Assembly: GCA_014905825.1 (NCBI GenBank)
Contig: JACGCN010000002.1
Location: forward strand, 992,001-1,056,000
From: Lyophyllum atratum
Taxonomy: Eukaryota; Basidiomycota; Agaricomycetes; Agaricales; Lyophyllaceae
Length of the DNA stretch: 64,000 bases
Direction: 5' to 3'
Positions 1-12,758 of the stretch are shown in pieces; the stretch's first letter is position 1, and every line of letters begins with the position of its first letter. The notes under the pieces are model-generated. The model saw nothing but the letters and a program-made list of their open reading frames with translations, was not told the DNA's origin and ran no database searches. A program made the position numbers and the translations under genes.

Positions 1-3000
1 CTCACGGCGTCTTGTTGCAATATCTGGAGCTACTGACGTCCCCGTCGGTCATCCCGCTCAAGGATTATGCTGGCAAAGTCCTACCGTCCATCGGCGATCT
101 TGGAGTTGTATATGGCATCTGCGCACCTATATGCATGCAAATCATGAGGCCAGTCCTTCAAGCATTACTCTTGGTTCGTCAAACTGCTTCCTCCCACGGC
201 ACCACTTCAATAACAACGCGGTGTTCAACAGACTTCAGCCTTGGCTATGCAAGAGCAGGAACGTATCGCTAACGAGGAAGCTGAAAAGCGGCTCAAAGCG
301 GCTTTGACCGCCAAACGAGAACCCACTGCTTCACGAGTAGCCTCACCCAGCCTGGGCAACCCTCCCGATGCAGCCGTTGATACCAAGCCGCGTGCTGAAG
401 AACAACCAACTCAAGAAGATGTCGCCATGGAAGTTGAGCAAAGCGTGTCCATGCCACCTACAGAGGTCAGTCAACCATTCCCCTAACAATAACCATTATT
501 TATTTGCCTATAGAGTCCCTGGCTCCCGGAGCTCGCCGCCCTGTTCGACGATATCAAGAAGATCGCACCAGGGAATGCATTCGAGGTTATCGGGTAAGAA
601 ATTCCTGGAAATGCCGTATGATCCATACCTAACTCGTTCATTTCAGCCCTGGCTTCTATCTCACCTTTTGGCAACTGTCCACCTACGATTTATCTCCCCC
701 ATCCGCCAAATATGACGAAGAAAACACTGCTTTGATAGCTTTGAGCCGACAAGAAGATCTCAAATACAATGTGGCAGACCGTTCGAGCGACCGGACCAAG
801 CGAGCAATGGCACCCTCTCATCGAGCGCGAAGAGATCGCTATCTCAATACCGCCGATGCCCTTACGCTAGAACTCAAGCATCAGACAGCTTCCAGGGCTT
901 TCACGATGAAGCGCCTGGCCCGAGAGAAGGCGCACTGGTTCTCGCATGGTACGTTTTGTAATTACAGGGAGCCCATCTGGTCACGAAATGACGCTTCTTA
1001 GGCCCTAAAGTAGCGACGCTCGCCGGATCCATAATTGAGCATTGTATACAACCTCGATGCCTGCTATCTCCCATGGATGCCGATTTCTGCGCACAATTCG
1101 TCAAAGTCCTTCACACCCAAGGGACTCCAGGATTCCACACTTTAAATTGTTATGACAAGGTTTGCTCTCAACTATTCTCGCCAAATATATATTCATCTCA
1201 TTTGCGATATAGTTACTAGGAGATCATGTGAAGGTTGTCTTGTTCTCTTGCAGCGAGTATGAGGCGCACAACTACGGTCCGCTTCAACGATTTCCCCCTT
1301 GATTCATTAGCTTACAAATGTCACCAGGGCGATTCTTGGCTGGGATACTAGCGGATTTGCACAAGTGGCATCTCGATGAGCAGCTGTATTTGACGGACAA
1401 TCGGACCAAAATCGGGGGCAAAACCATTTACCACCCGGGTATGCAGCGCGTCCCGCAAAAGACAGCCAGTTTGGACAACCTTCTGCTCTGGCCTGACTTC
1501 CAGCGAGTGCTTCGTAAATGGCATAAAAAGCTGGCCAAGGTAACCTTTTTTTTACTGCCTTCAATCAGAACATATTCTGATGTTGTCAACAAAGAGCTTT
1601 ACAGAATGTATCCAAACTGGAGAGTTTATGCATGTATACAATGCTATCATCGTTATGAAAGAGCTGCTCCCCGTCCTCCCGCTCGCAGCCGTAACAGACA
1701 CCGGTGCTGGCCTCGATACCGCCATGGATCGCTTCCTTGAGAACGAGGATCGAGGGGATCTCAAGATCCTCGGACGAGCGTATGTCTTCTATGCACATTG
1801 TAAAGGATACAATATTGAACTGGTCTCATAGTTATTCTGCCGCTCTGAAGAAGCGAGAGGCCTTATGGGCAATGCCGAAAAAGGTTCGTCATCGTTATGT
1901 CGTGCCATTGGATAGATTTTAATCGTATCTATAGGCACCTCCACCGGCGACGACTGCAACCACATCTTCTCCCAAATCTTTGAATTCAACTCAGCAGAAT
2001 GAGAAGGCTCGAAGCAACGGACTTCCAACAGGTCCAAGCTCCCAAACCATTCCGACTGGTGATGGGCGACGTACTGCAACTCCTGCCGCCGCGGCGCCTT
2101 CTGGTCCCCGTGCCCAGCTATCGAACAATGTAGGCCTTGCGGGAAGCGAGAAGTCGTCTACTACCGGTATCAGTTCTGCAAAGCTTGCTATGGACAGGTA
2201 TTTTACCTACTTCACGCTTTCTGTTCACTTGCTGAAGACTTTTTGCCTCCAGCATACCACGACCCGAAGTCGTGAAAAGAGTTCGCCCTGATACCAAGCA
2301 TAGCCAATCACCTAAACCACCAGGAGAACCCGCAACATCGCAGACAGATCCTGTCAAGTCATCAGTCCCGCCACATATCAATGAACTGCGCTTGTCTGCG
2401 AAAGACGACTCCTCAGCCGGTCACTCTCCTCGTTCCCGCTATAATAGCCCTGCATACGCAAGGGATTCTCCTATACCATCGCAACGTTCGCCATCAGGTC
2501 CTCATTTGGCTCGTGCTCGTCATGAAGAGGACAGACCTAGCGCGGACGCATTTCCTGCGATGCCCCCGCCGGCTGTTCCTAGCCAGACTCCTTCAGCGCT
2601 GGAGTTGAGGGAGACAGCCAAACAATCCATCCGTCCTGACAAGCTGGAAGCAGTACGGGTTGCTGGTGGCTCTAATGAACCATCCCCTCGACATCGTTCT
2701 CCCTCTCCTATAAGTCGTCCAGGTACAAGAAATCATAGCTCTGAAAGTCGCGCGAGTGGAGGACGTTCACGTTCCGATCGTGGCGCTACCGACGCTGACC
2801 GTGACGAGAAGCGGATGGATAGAGACAGTCGGCAGGATTCTAGAGATCACGCAGCTACTCTCAGTCGTCGCGACAGTATCACTCATACTCGCAGCGAACG
2901 AAGCGGGCGAGAGCGTACGTCCACCCGTGACAGTGACAAGGACGGTGACAGGGACAAGGAGCGAGACCGAGGCCGAGACAGGCATGGCGACCGCGAAAAG

Positions 3001-4127
3001 GACCGTGACAGGGAACGCGACTCAGACCGGGTCAGAGATCGCGAACGCGACAGGGACAGAGAGAGGGACAGGGATAGACATCGCAGGGATGACAAAGATC
3101 GGGATAGGGAGAGTAGGAAGGAGCGAGATCCGAATCGTGGCCAGCCCAGCACTCCTGTGCCTCTTCCTGAAGACCGTACACTTCCCACAAGGCCAGATCC
3201 CAGGCATCGTCCAGCGCAGGGTGAAGATGGACTCGGGAAGAGAAGACGTCCTACAGACGACGATGTAAGCATCTGCTTCTCACTAATATCAAATAGCTGA
3301 TTGGACTCCCGCAGCCCGAACGAAGCTCCAAACGCAGCTCGCGCAAAGATGGACATCGTGACGACCGTGGCCGCAGACTCCCTGACAAGGAAGGCCATGA
3401 TAGGAACCGTGAGTCAGACAGACGAAGGAAGGAACGCGATGAACCAGGCGACAATGAATCCCGCCTGCCCTCAGTTTCTTCAGACAAGGTGCTCATCATT
3501 CTACTCTGTCATATTCATTGCGCTCACAGTCACACAGGTTGGAGACAAGCGCGCCCCTCTCGAAGGCCCTCCGCCTTCTTCATCATCTTCTAAGGTTCAG
3601 CCTCCAAGTGCCCCGCGAGCAATGTCGTCTGTTGATATGCCCCGAAGTGGTAAAGGAGAGCCGCAGTCGGGAAGAGACCGACATAGAGACCATTACACTT
3701 CGAATGGTCCAGCTCCAGGTCCTAGCAGTTCCTTGCAATCACATCAGGACCCAATGTCCCATGGTCTCGGTAGCCTCCAGTCTCGCATCGGCGGAAAGGA
3801 GACACCCCGGTCGCTGCCTCCCCTTAGCAATTCATACCGTCCTGAGCCTCAATGGGAAGATGACCGGGAGAGTAGGAAGCGGACGGTTTCAGGTACGTTG
3901 CGCCGTGCGCCATGCGCTCTGCCACTGAATTGAATCATTTTTTCTCAGACCGCGACAAAGACGCAACTGAACCTGCACCCAATCTGCCAAGTGAGAGTCA
4001 GGTTCCTAAACGTCCTCGTATCAATAGAAATCGTTACAACGCGCCGGGGCAACACAATGTGGCAAGGAAGCTTGGTCTTCCAATCGATACTTCTGCGGGT
4101 GATAAAGCTCCAAAGAGGAGAGAGTGA
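1..4127 (+). CDS. THO2: THO complex subunit 2, C-terminal part (partial at window edge)
   Basis: This is the 3' part of THO2, the large scaffold of the nuclear THO/TREX complex that couples transcription to mRNA export; the 5' part lies before the window. Reading across about ten short introns gives family-typical stretches: GDLGVVYGICAPICMQIMRP near 85-150, PWLPELAALFDDIKKIAP near 510-575, MDADFCAQFVKVLHTQGTPGF near 1075-1135, and GRFLAGILADLHKWHLDEQLY near 1325-1390. After position 2280 the protein becomes low in complexity, rich in Ser, Pro and Arg, with a dense Arg-Asp/Arg-Glu tract at about 2900-3130. Such a basic-acidic tail is known from other THO2/THOC2 proteins, where it binds nucleic acid. 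The stop at 4125-4127 follows PKRRE. Its 3' end converges with FOL2, 174 bp away. Exon borders in the first 300 bases are uncertain because the upstream frame is missing. Confidence 0.9.
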
Positions 4128-4301
4128 TACGAGTGTTTAGGATGTATTTTGGTATTTCATGTGCCAATAGCTTGTGCATTTATCTACATTTTAGCCCTGT
4201 GGTTCCTTTGCCTACGTGTGAATACATGTTAAAAAAATAAGTTACGATGATGCTTTCTCCGCGAGTTGAATCGCAATACGGCGGACTCAGCACCATACAT
4301 T

Positions 4302-5410
4302 CTAGCGCTTGATAAGAGTGAGGAACTCTTCACGCGTCTTCTGCTGCGTGCGGAAACAGCCGAGCATACAAGATGTCACTGTTATCGATCCGGGTTTCTG
4401 CACTCCACGCATGGTCATACACATGTGGCTTTTCATAGCACGATGTCAGAATTGGCAGCTTCGGGGCATGTTAAGTGAGAGCTCACGTAGCCTCCATAAC
4501 GACGGCCACCCCACGGGGCTTTATTGCCTCCTGAACGGCGATAGCGATTTGCTTGGTCAGGCGTTCTTGGACCTGTAGCCGGCGGCCGAACGTCTCTGCG
4601 ATCCTGGCTAGTTTGGACAGCCCGAGAACCAGCTGATTCGGGATGTACGCTATGGCAATCTGTTCAAGGACGCACATTTAATAAGAGAAGTCAAATGATA
4701 TGGTTGAAGTGAGACTCACTTTCCCGGTAAAGGGCACAAGATGATGTTCACACAAGCTGGATATGTCGATATCACGGACAAGTACCATCTCGTCGTGATC
4801 CTCTGCAAACACAGCATCGTTTATCACATCTGCCATAAGTCACGATCAGCGCAGAACCGGTCGAAAAAGGAGTAGCTCTGACCTGCAAGTTTCTCTTCAT
4901 ATCCTCTTGTCATCCACATGAGGGCCTGAGCGTATCTTTCCGGGGTTTTAAGTAGGCCTTCTCGATCTGGGTCTTCACCGATTGCCTCTAGAATGACGCG
5001 GACTGCCGCGGCCATCCTCTGCTCGCGTGCTAGCTTCTCTTCGGGTGTTGCAAGTAGTCGAGACACAGTCGATTTAGCTATGACGTACGTGAATAAAAGG
5101 TACCATAAACAGATTGCATGAACTGACCTGGCCAGCCGAGGCCGTTAGGGTCAGGCACTATGTTTTGAAGGTCAACCGGGGTGAAGCGCGTAGGATTATT
5201 CGGATCGGTGGGTAAACGAGGGCTTGATATCCCGGACTTCCGAAAACCATAGTCATCCCGTGAATGGGGAGTTCTGGCCGTCGAGGGAGGCTCCTGGGCA
5301 TCATCGGCCTGGTTCGATGGGCCAGGATTGGCAGACGCTTGCTGAACCTCGAGCTGGCGAAGACTATCAGACAAGAGGGAAACGTGAGAATAGCCATTAG
5401 ATGGATCCAT
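4302..5410 (-). CDS. FOL2: GTP cyclohydrolase I
   Basis: Converts GTP to 7,8-dihydroneopterin triphosphate, the first step of folate and pterin synthesis, in the cytosol. A Ser/Pro-rich N-terminal extension ([13 protein letters not shown], exon 5410 to about 5127) precedes the catalytic domain. The domain reads [20 protein letters not shown], then [20 protein letters not shown], then a zinc-ligand segment [14 protein letters not shown] near 4770-4735, [20 protein letters not shown], and the C-terminal [12 protein letters not shown] with the second zinc Cys and [17 protein letters not shown] before TAG at 4302-4304. The last exon is easily missed, because the frame through 4677-4483 runs into an intron. 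The start is the ATG at 5408-5410; the frame stays open upstream but has no ATG there. Divergent from the ABC-type gene at 5836. Confidence 0.93.
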
Positions 5411-5835
5411 AATGTAAGGATCACCGGTCGCGATGGTGGAATAGAGCAAGAATAGAAAAGTGAGCGGGGACGGTGGCGGACGTGCAAAAACTAAGTTCCG
5501 GGGCGGGGCACGTGGATGACTCCGCTATCCCGAACTGGCAAAAGCAGCCCATTGATCATTGACACCCGTCTCCAGCCTGATCGTCCGACAGTCCGACAGT
5601 CCGAGTCCGACAGACTCTAGATTTGGATATCTGAAGGGATTCTAGTTGGCTATGACCGTCACCGACGCTTGGGTCGCTTCTACCAAATGCGCATACCCGG
5701 TACAGCCTGCGAGTGCACTGTGGTGCACTGCATCAACGGTCATGAAAAACATCCGGATCTCGTATATTAATGAACAAAAAGAGTCTCCTCACTCGATGAC
5801 CGCCCAATTTCTAGTCCATATAAACCTCTATCGCA
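5411..5835. other. Divergent intergenic region FOL2 / ABC-type gene
   Basis: This 425-bp gap holds the 5' regions of two genes that point away from each other. It contains a short tandem repeat at about 5583-5616. No further gene was recognised. Confidence 0.5.
5583..5616. repeat. Short tandem repeat of GTCCGACA-like units
   Basis: Four imperfect copies of the octamer GTCCGACA (one copy shortened to GTCCGA) lie head to tail upstream of both flanking genes. This could be a simple replication-slippage repeat or a cluster of binding sites; the sequence does not decide. Confidence 0.6.
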
Positions 5836-8571
5836 ATGCATGTCCCACTCTCGTACTATCTGGACATGTGCCACAAACTCAGCAGTCACATGCTCTTTTC
5901 CAACCACTTACATCTACCTCGCGGAACGCCTGTCTCGAAACACCAGCATTCGACGGAGAGTTTCGATATCGTAGACGAACCAGACGCATGGAAACGACCG
6001 CAAACGACCTATGATGCGTGGTTGGCTTCCAGGGAAATTCCTGGTCAGAAAGGTATATACCTTGTGGCGGGGGCGCAACGACCACTGAGTTTCGAGAGTG
6101 CTCGTCTCGCATTCTCTGCGACTATTCATAGATGCGCGTTCGACTTCGTAAGGCGCCTATTGACTTTTCATATATGGGGTAGGTTTCTGACGTGTCGCGC
6201 CTCAGTTCAGAGAGCTATGGGCGCTCAACCCAGTGCGAACAACGCTTATGATGTCCCTGAACATTATTCGTAGTCTCTTTCCGGCATTCCGAGGTTATTC
6301 CCAGGTACGTCACTCAATGTCCAGGCAATTCTCGTTGTCTCATGAGACATGTGAAATCTGATTTGCTGGCCAGGCCATGATAATTGATGAGGTCTGTCGC
6401 GACGCCCAAACGTTGATTCGCAATTTGACCTCTGACCTTCCTAAAGCTCCAATCCCTAGTTGCTTCAGGGAACTTCACATGGCACCGCCTGGCGTGCTTG
6501 GTTTCCACCGAACTCCTGAGGAGAGTGTTTGAAGGTTTGCTGGATTCTTTCGCGTAAGGCTATATTGGTGCCTGGGTGTTACCAAACTGACCGCGTGGTT
6601 ACATAGTTTCTCCAACGAAAACATTGTCCTTGAATCTGCCAGGTTCTTGGTTGAGCGCGAACAACTAAAGAACCGCGTTCGGTTGGATGTCCCCACTCTA
6701 GCGGACCCTGTAGTGCGCGACCTTCTCCAGGAATCGGATCTTTTTGCCAGATCGTTCGGCGGGGGCGGATTTGGCCTCCTGTCCCCACTCGACTTCGTTC
6801 ACATCCTATCACTCACAATAGAGATTATTTCTCACATAATTCTGGTCATTTCCCTCACGCGGGGCGCTACCCATCTAGGCGTTCTCCTCTTGTCAATAGC
6901 CTCTGCGATGCTACCTCTACTGCTCCCCTGGTTCAACTTCTCGCAAACCCATACAGAGCCTTCCCCTAGCGTTCGTGAAGCCCGAGCCGTAGAACGTCAC
7001 GAGCGCATGCGGAATTTGGCGTACAGCGAAGTCCACCGACCGGAAATTGCACTCTTTGGCTTAGGAGACTGGATTCTAGAAACGTGGTCAAGCGCGCGGA
7101 AGATTGTCTTAAATTCGGGACAACCGCACCTCATTCGGGAGTCTTCGTTGCTCTCGCAACTACACCTGTCTGATTTGCTGTTCGCCCTGCAGAATGTTTG
7201 CTCATCTACCTACTGATCTGCCCACGGAAACTGACACGCGCATTAGATACCCCTCGTTTGGCTTATGCAAACGTCATCTGCATCCTTGGGATCGTTAACG
7301 TTATACCGCAGCTCCATTCAATCCGTGGTGCTTGCTTGTGGCAACCTGATCAGGACAACCAGGATGGCTTTCCAGGGAATTTTTCTGATGTCTGCATTTT
7401 GTGCCAGCAAAGACTTGAAACCTCGGTTGCAACCGGAGGACGAGGAGATGACGAGTTATGATTCGTTGCCAGGCGGCGTAAGCATCGAAGTCAGGTGCGA
7501 TACTTCGCGGTTCTAACGCTTAGATTTAGCTCAAATTTCGTAAAGAGGTCTGTCGTATACTTACCCTGAGAGCAAGGAGCCAGCCTTGAAGGACGTGAAC
7601 TTTAGCCTCGCGCCAGGAGAGAGCCTCGCCATTGTTGGGTTCAATGGATCAGGTGAATTATAAGACTTTAGTTTTTATTGCTTAGTTTATTAAGCCTCTA
7701 AATTCAGGAAAATCTACCCTTGCCAAAGTCCTGTTAAGAATCGTTGATTTTGACAAGGGAGCACTCCAAGTGAACGGTGTCGACATTCGCCGGTACAACC
7801 CCGACGAATATCATCGGCACCTTGCCGCAGTGTTCCAAGGTTTTTCCAAATTCAACGCCACGGTTCAGGAAAACGTGGGCCTTGGTTACGTTGAGAGATT
7901 AGCGGAGAATGCCGCAGTAGAAAATGCCGTTCATCTCGCCGAAGCCGATTCGGTGGTGGGATCATTGCCTCTCGGGTTACGGACGACTCTTGAAACCCCG
8001 GGGTTCGAAAGCATATCATATCCTGGAATGAATCATCGCCAACACACTCCGCACCATGGCTTATCAGGCGGAGAGGTATGAACGGTTTTGCCTATTCCTG
8101 CGATGCTCTGAAATTAATTATCTCCCACAGTGGCAACGAATTGCTATTGCTCGTGCTTTCATGAGAGCCAGCCAACCAGAAGTCGATTTACTTTTGTTTG
8201 ATGAACCTGTACGTATACTGCTTTCTTAATTTCACTCCTGCAATGAACCAATGAAATCTAACTCCGCGATATAGACATCTTCGCTAGACGCCCATGCACA
8301 AAACCAGATTTTTGACACCATTGAGAAGATATCTAGATCTCCTTCAGGCAAAAGGACAAAATCCGTGATCTTCATCACCCATCGTCTTTCGACAGCTCGT
8401 CGTGCAGACAAGGTTGCTATGATGGAAAACGGGGTAAGGTGGATTCATCTTCTCACTCCGCCACCGCTGATAATCCTTGGGAACCTTCAGACGATATCCG
8501 AGTTTGGAACGCACCAAGACCTCCTTGATCAAGATGGTGCTTACGCGGCATTGTATCGCGCATCAGTATAA
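5836..8571 (+). CDS. Divergent ABC transporter-like protein with one C-terminal nucleotide-binding domain
   Basis: The C-terminal half is a complete ABC ATPase: Walker A GFNGSGKST (codons split by an intron near 7652-7707), Q-loop AVFQGFSKF near 7829, signature LSGGEWQRIAIARAF joined across an intron near 8076-8130, Walker B VDLLLFDEPTSSLDA spanning an intron near 8190-8290, and H-loop VIFITHRLST near 8370. The N-terminal half is unlike a standard six-helix exporter domain. It has a soluble-looking start (PDAWKRPQTTYDAWLASREI), a short stretch LWALNPVRTTLMMSLNIIRS, and one clear hydrophobic pair at about 6785-6940 (IISHIILVISLTRG, VLLLSIASAMLPLLLPWF). The NBD is closest in style to half-transporters of the B subfamily, but substrate and membrane are unknown. 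At least ten introns. The start at 5836 is the first ATG of the open N-terminal exon and is only moderately certain. It converges with PHO81. Confidence 0.75.
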
Positions 8572-8710
8572 AACGTAGTGTATATAAGTATGTATATTAA
8601 GCACATATTGCGTAGATGCGACTAGAGAACTCTATAACTTCAATTGTACAATATCCCAACCCACATTCCAGCATATAATTAATCACCTTTCTTGTTTTCC
8701 AATTCCACCA

Positions 8711-11700
8711 TCACATCAGTTCCTGCATCGAATGATTCGTAAATACGACCTTCCCATCGCCAAGGACGGCATCTACAGGTGTCCCTTCGATACCAGATGT
8801 CGTGGACAATCCTTCCAGGTTTCCGGATTGACCATGTGTACCTACAATGAGTCCGGCGTTCCTGATACCATGGATCAGAGATGGAACCTGAACCTATTCA
8901 TGGCCATCATAAAATTTCCTGAAAGAACACGGTCAGAAAATGATCACTCACAAGCAGGTCGGCATCGACAAAAACGCCTAAAAGATTGTTGATCCTGGCG
9001 AATTCGACGGCTGCACCAATACTTGACAGCCGTGGGTCGTTTTCTTCCTCGGCATCTAGGGCTGCCGCGCTGGGTGTATAAGCGCTGTTCTTGCCACATC
9101 GCGATATGAAGAAGACGGGATCTACGAGAAACAGATGAGATCATAACGATAGTGTAACAAAGAGAAACCGCACAATTTGGCTGCTTCCAATTTAGCACAG
9201 AGCACACGTCTGGAGAGAACGATGCAAATGCGAGTTTTCGACGCGCGTAAGGAGCGTCGAATGGTGCCGATGCGTGGTATATATTTCGTAACACGGAATC
9301 CACAAAGTCGTTAAGGTCTAGCCGATGGCCGAGGGAAAGCCGCTTTGTTGTCATCCTAGAGGGGTAGGCTAACTCCAGGCATATGTTGACACCGACAGGT
9401 AACAGCTGGGAAGTAAGATATATATTCAAGGACAAAATGATCCGAAATGCGGGTAGGAAAGTACCTTGAGAAGCTGGGCGAGTGAGATCATCGATCTCGA
9501 CAGCAGGGAGGACCACTCGCCAACCCCGAATGTGCTGAGAGATGGTGCGCCCCTTCCTGAACGATGAGCTAACAATTCAAACTGTGCCAGGGTAACGTCG
9601 GAGACCCCGAGATCGAAATCATTGTCAGGCAGTAACCAGTCAGAGAATATGACGGGCTGAAAGTCCTTCGTTACTTGAACAACAGAATAGATATAGTTGC
9701 CTTGAAGTGATGATATCGTCAAGAATTGGCCCCCGCCGTTGGTGATGGAGTGAACAGAGGGCGAGGCTTGTGCTGAGCCAATTAAACTTGACCGATGGGG
9801 CCACTTGGGCGAGCCTAGCTGGGGGATAGATGGAGGCATCACCATGGATTTCCAGTACGTTTCTACGTCTCCTCCAACTTCCAGGGTGACGCCTTCGAAC
9901 GGGGTTACGATTTTGACTTCGAAGTCAACCTATTTTGCGTTAGTGACGCACTACGAAACAATGAAGTTGTGCTTCACCTCTCCAACGACGTGTAACCTAG
10001 TGTCTAGGATCGGTAGTGTGAAGGCGTGTTTGTTTTCAAGGTCCCGGAACAACGAGGGGAGCGCCACAGCCCGCCCAATTGTTTTCGTGCCAAAATTGGG
10101 ATATACAGAGAACTCGAGCGAAAGATTCTCGGGTGAAGGTATCTGGAAAGTGAAGATTCCTCTCTCATCTCGTTGTGGAAGAGAAACGCTGTACGGGGCG
10201 GAGGTAACGTTCGGATTTGATGTCATAACTAGTTTCAGTGGCGTCGACGCCAGAAGATATTCGTCTTCGAAGACCGGGCTGATCAGACGATGGTGGAGGC
10301 GCACACCGGATAGCTTTGTCGCGCGGCGAGCAGTGTGCCCTATCGTCACCTGGATTAGGTTACTCTTATCCAAATAGTTATGTCCGTAGACTCGGTGCGG
10401 CATGATTGGTGGCGGTAGCGACAGCGAAGGGATGAGATCGATGTCGAATTCAGACCGACCAGCTTCTGACATCGGAGAATCAACGTCCATTATTGTCTGT
10501 GCCGTGGCTGGCTTGTTTTAGCAGCATCCGAGAGAAGAGCAAGACATTTCTGATGGCCATACCATGCTGCATAATGGACAGCTAGATGGCCTAGTTCATC
10601 AGTGGCGTCTATGCGCGCGCCAGCTTCGAGTAGGATCCGAACACAGCGATCCTGACCATAGCGTGCAGCATGAAAAAGGGGCGTCCATTCGTGATACTTG
10701 TCGGGTGTATCCCAGCCCTCGAGATGAGTGAGTAGTTTGCACACTTCGTCGTAGCCTTCTCGTGCAGCAAGATGCATGGGGTACTCTCCGTTGCTATTCG
10801 GCAAGCAACGCGCACCGTGCTGCAACAATAACACGACGACGTCCACATGCCCCGATTGGCTAGCAAGAGACAGCGGAATCAGATCGTCTAACGTTGTCGT
10901 CGGTTCCACTGGAACCTTTCCTTCGTCAAGCAGCACCCGGACGCACTCTACGTTTCCCTTCATGGTGGCGTATACCAAGGGACTGTAGTTATCTCTGTCG
11001 AGAATGCTGGGAGGAAGATTGGCCTCTAAAAGTCGCTTGCAGACAGCCGGATGACCTTTCATGATGCATAATGGAGAGCAGTGCGGCCATACAAGTCAGT
11101 CTTATCGACATGTACCCCTTGCTCTATGCAAAGATCGACTAGCGCCAACGCTCCCGCCATGGCCGCTTCGTGCAAACATGTGCGCTCGTTGATGTCATCG
11201 ACATACTGGAAGTCAAATGGAGATGAAAGCGAAGAAAGTATCAAGTCTGCCATGTCAGGAGGAGCCTCGATGATTATGTTCCAGAGAATACGGGTCACAA
11301 TCGGTTTTCCCCCGTTGGTCTCAGCCAAAACATCGGAATACCGCACACATTCCGACACCGAACTCGTCCCGCGAGCTGCGACGGCTTTCCGGAGATTGTT
11401 CTCCAGGTCCCTGAAAGGCCCCATAGGAGGAGTTCGCTCCGCGAGGATTTGTTGTGCAAAAATGTCATTCGCAGCGGATCCTTCAAACTTGAGGCCGGAT
11501 GATAGATCAGTAAGGTCGAGAAGACAGATAGCGACCGTGTCCGATAGTTCTGAGATGAGCTACCGCGTAGCTTAGACGACTTGATTTTTAACAAAAACGA
11601 AAACGCGACTCACCTGCCTATTGAACACAGGCTGAACATCGACCTGGCGCGAGAGATAAAGCTCTTTAGTCGTTGACTTCGAGCGCTTGTCAAACTTCTT

Positions 11701-12436
11701 CAGGATTTTTCTAAACCCAGTGGCATTGACTTCGACGAATTGCTGTAAAACGCGGGTTCGTGCATGAGTCAGGGAGAGCTGCTGCACAGGCGGATACCTG
11801 CAGTTTTCCGAGGTCCCTCTCGAGAAGACGAAATCCCTCCTCCACAGCACTCCATTCTACGTGATTTTGAGTGACCTCGCTCGTAGTGTCGGGAAGACCG
11901 CGCATCGCAGCGGCTCTTCGCTTCGACAGAAGCGTTTCCATGCGCAACTTGAGTTCAGCCTCTTTTTGCAGATAAAAATCATTGATCTGAGCAGTCGGTT
12001 GGTTGCTTAGATGATCATTCTCGCGAACATAATCGCCACACGTACCTTCTCCAGTTCGCGTTCGAGTTTGAAGAAAAACGCCGCTTTGTGCGCTCGGAAG
12101 TCTGCCCCTCTGTCGGAATCTTGACCAGATCCAGAAAAGAGAGGTGGGCGACGAGGTCCACCATCGAGTATACTTGATGGACTCTGCGGGGATGCAATGG
12201 GGGTTGCGGAGATAGATTGAGCCAAAAGATCAGTGGGGCGAATGCCCGAGGCGAGCGCAGCTGCCTCCGATGCTGGTCGATTAGCAGCGAGCGAAGAGAT
12301 TATCTTTTTGAGGAATTTGTAGTCGAGATAATACGTCGACCATCCTGGTACTTGCTGCCCTTGTATGTGCTTGCCGAACTAGAGGAAGGTTGGGGATAAG
12401 TCCTGACAGGGGTGATTGTATACAATTCACCTTCAT
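8711..12436 (-). CDS. PHO81: PHO81-type SPX-ankyrin-GDPD phosphate signalling protein
   Basis: Cyclin-dependent-kinase inhibitor homologue of the fungal PHO pathway, sensing inositol pyrophosphate/phosphate status through SPX. The order is that of the family: SPX at the N terminus (MKFGKHIQGQQVPGWSTYYL, then FKLERELEKINDFYLQKEAE, EWSAVEEGFRLLERDLGKLQ and FVEVNATGFRKILKKFDKRS), a linker, about six ankyrin repeats (ERTCLHEAAMAGALALVDLC, GRTALHYAS, NYSPLVYATMKGNVECVRVL, EYPMHLAAREGYDEVCKLL, EWTPLFHAARYGQDRCVRIL, GHLAVHYAAWYGHQKCLALL), and a C-terminal GDPD-like region (VGVNICLELAYPS to GLIVGTHGQSGNLEGL). The first coding exon is only ATGAAG (12431-12436); a 52-nt intron (12379-12430) separates it from FGKHIQ. 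Without it the conserved MKFGK start would be lost. TGA at 8711-8713 follows SMQELM. Confidence 0.93.
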
Positions 12437-12758
12437 AGTTATGAAAACCTGATGGTCGTGTGCAGACTTGGGTGTCGACTAGAAGATCTCCGTCAAGTCG
12501 AGATATACTCTGACCCGTTATTCAGGATGATGCATAAGGATGAATATGTAAAGTTTTTTAAAATAACGGAGGCTCAGGTTAAAGATGAAGGCGGTTTTTA
12601 CACACGTGTCTAAAAATGGCGGCAGAAATATGTGACGACGCTCGAAAAGCCCATCGATTGTCAAAGCCTCAAAACTGGATGCAATTATCGCAAATCGATA
12701 CGCTGACAATAAGCACAAGCTCCAAATATTAGTATCACCGACGAACGTGCGTCACTAC
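12437..12758. other. Intergenic region PHO81 upstream / PEX12 downstream
   Basis: These 322 bp lie before the PHO81 start and after the PEX12 stop, both genes on the minus strand. It should hold the PHO81 promoter. The AT-rich stretch at about 12535-12620 shows no coding pattern and no motif I can name. Confidence 0.4.

Noticed and set aside
2883..3398. 171-codon minus-strand ORF opposite the THO2 tail
   Set aside because: It is a Ser/Arg-Leu mirror of the RD/RE repeat on the other strand; no start context, splice partners or family features.
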